Positions 4,918-5,714 of a DNA stretch of 5,714 nucleotides are shown here, in pieces. Source of the stretch: Acetatifactor sp. (GTDB taxonomy: Bacteria; Bacillota; Clostridia; Lachnospirales; Lachnospiraceae); the NCBI GenBank assembly GCA_016303085.1, contig JAEDMI010000160.1, positions 1 through 5,714 of the forward strand, in the 5' to 3' direction. The translations under genes and the position numbers were made by a program. Within the stretch, counting starts at the first letter, position 1. The number at the start of each line of letters is the position of its first letter. The notes beneath the pieces are model-generated. The model ran no database searches and was not told the DNA's origin. It saw only the letters and a program-made list of their open reading frames with translations.

Positions 4918-5714
4918 ATGATTAGAAAAAATCATTTAAATTGGAAGCACATCATCCCGTTGATACATTTCCTTCTCTCTTTTTTCTATGAAAGATGTAT
5001 TCTGCATTTTCAATTTGATAAGGATATCATAGCATCCGTGGCTTTGAACGATGCATTCAGTGACACCGCAGAGAGAGTCATGGGATATATAATTGCGAAA
5101 ATATTCGCCGCAGTGATGATTTTCTTTCTCTGGCAGCTGATTTTCTATGTGATTTCCCGGTGGAAAGCGAAACTGAATTTTCGTATGTTTACCATAGTGA
5201 TGGCAGTGGGGCTGATCGGTGTCGTTTGTATGTGGCCGGATCCTTTTTTAGCCAGTGATGACAACCTGATGACCTATTCGTATGCCATTCGCCTTTGGCC
5301 CGAGTACTGGCACAGTGCCTATACCAGCTGTGTGTATGCCGCCATGCTGATGGTGGTGCCGCACCCTGTCTTTATCAGTATGTTCCAATGGATTTTTTCC
5401 ATCTTTACCATCGGTTACTTCTACAACCGTGTTCAGGACAGCCCGGTGCTTCAGGGAAAAGGAAAATATCTGACCTTTGCGGTACTTTTGCTTCCTGAGA
5501 CATATACGCTGTTCACCAACCCCTATCGGACAGAACTGTATGCTCTGCTTTGCATGTTTGCGGTGGCGCAGACTGTCATGGATGTTCTGGACCAAAGACA
5601 GAGTAGCCCTCTTGAAAGCTTTGGCATCATGGTTTTGTGTGCCTTTATCGGTGTCTGGAGAACCGAGGGAATTATACTTGGAATTCTTTTATACCTAATC
5701 CGGTTATTGTTCAT
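4918..5714 (+). CDS. Polytopic membrane protein, GT-C glycosyltransferase-like (partial, cut by right edge)
   Basis: The visible 265 codons encode a very hydrophobic protein with about seven or eight membrane segments, including roughly 12-30, 58-79, 90-106, 137-160, 183-199, 206-222, 233-247 and 251-265. The frame is open to the window edge, so the full protein is longer. After the third helix comes WPDPFLASDDNLMTYSYAIR (106-125), then a Trp/Tyr-rich stretch with WHSAYT (131-136) and PHP (148-150). An acidic loop near an early helix, followed by an aromatic and His-Pro patch, resembles the acceptor/metal loop of GT-C enzymes that use lipid-phosphate sugars (ArnT, PMT and related uncharacterised bacterial families). 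NPYRTELYALL (201-211) and WRTEGI (247-252) are two further Arg-Thr-Glu patches that look conserved. I do not recognise a named family with certainty. Its place as fourth gene after a GT2 and two EamA/SMR proteins supports a transferase role; a polymerase or unrelated membrane protein is possible. Confidence 0.65.
   Translation, partial: MIRKNHLNWKHIIPLIHFLLSFFYERCILHFQFDKDIIASVALNDAFSDTAERVMGYIIAKIFAAVMIFFLWQLIFYVISRWKAKLNFRMFTIVMAVGLIGVVCMWPDPFLASDDNLMTYSYAIRLWPEYWHSAYTSCVYAAMLMVVPHPVFISMFQWIFSIFTIGYFYNRVQDSPVLQGKGKYLTFAVLLLPETYTLFTNPYRTELYALLCMFAVAQTVMDVLDQRQSSPLESFGIMVLCAFIGVWRTEGIILGILLYLIRLLF

Noticed and set aside
5248..5595. 115-codon minus-strand frame within the GT-C-like gene
   Set aside because: It is antisense to a continuous hydrophobic coding frame, and no start signal is seen.

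Overview
The window looks like chromosomal DNA from a Gram-positive anaerobe of the Clostridia, most likely Lachnospiraceae-like. This is inferred from purine-rich AGGAGG-type ribosome binding sites, moderate GC content, and an ABC-F protein whose signature loop reads LDGN, a form I associate with clostridial relatives of YkpA/YbiT. No rRNA, tRNA, CRISPR array, insertion sequence, attachment site or phage gene is visible. Both ends of the window cut through a gene.

Layout: (1) 1-827, minus strand: the N-terminal 275 residues of an ABC-F ATPase (ribosome-associated, soluble), cut by the left edge. (2) 828-1096: a divergent intergenic region with a plausible minus-strand promoter and three short ACCGG repeats before the next gene. 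(3) 1097-2461, plus strand: a 12-helix MFS transporter resembling SLC45/sucrose-type sugar carriers. (4) 2582-3406: a membrane-anchored glycerophosphodiester phosphodiesterase (GDPD) domain protein with its catalytic set intact. (5) 3520-5714: a tightly packed run of four genes behind a good extended -10 promoter. They are a GT2-type glycosyltransferase, two small four-helix EamA/SMR-like proteins overlapping by 14 bases, and a large polytopic protein with GT-C-like features that runs off the right edge.

The main point of interest is the last block. A GT2 enzyme of the polyprenyl-phosphate-sugar synthase type, a pair of half-size EamA/SMR proteins and a GT-C-like membrane protein match the logic of ArnC / ArnE-ArnF / ArnT, and of the three-component glycosylation systems of Gram-positive cell walls. 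The inferred job is to load a sugar onto a lipid carrier inside the cell, flip it with the paired small proteins, and transfer it to an envelope acceptor outside. The twist is that the GT2 protein keeps most family landmarks but carries His-Pro-Lys where the metal-binding DxD motif is expected, so it may be a divergent or non-canonical member. Sugar, acceptor and novelty cannot be decided from sequence alone.
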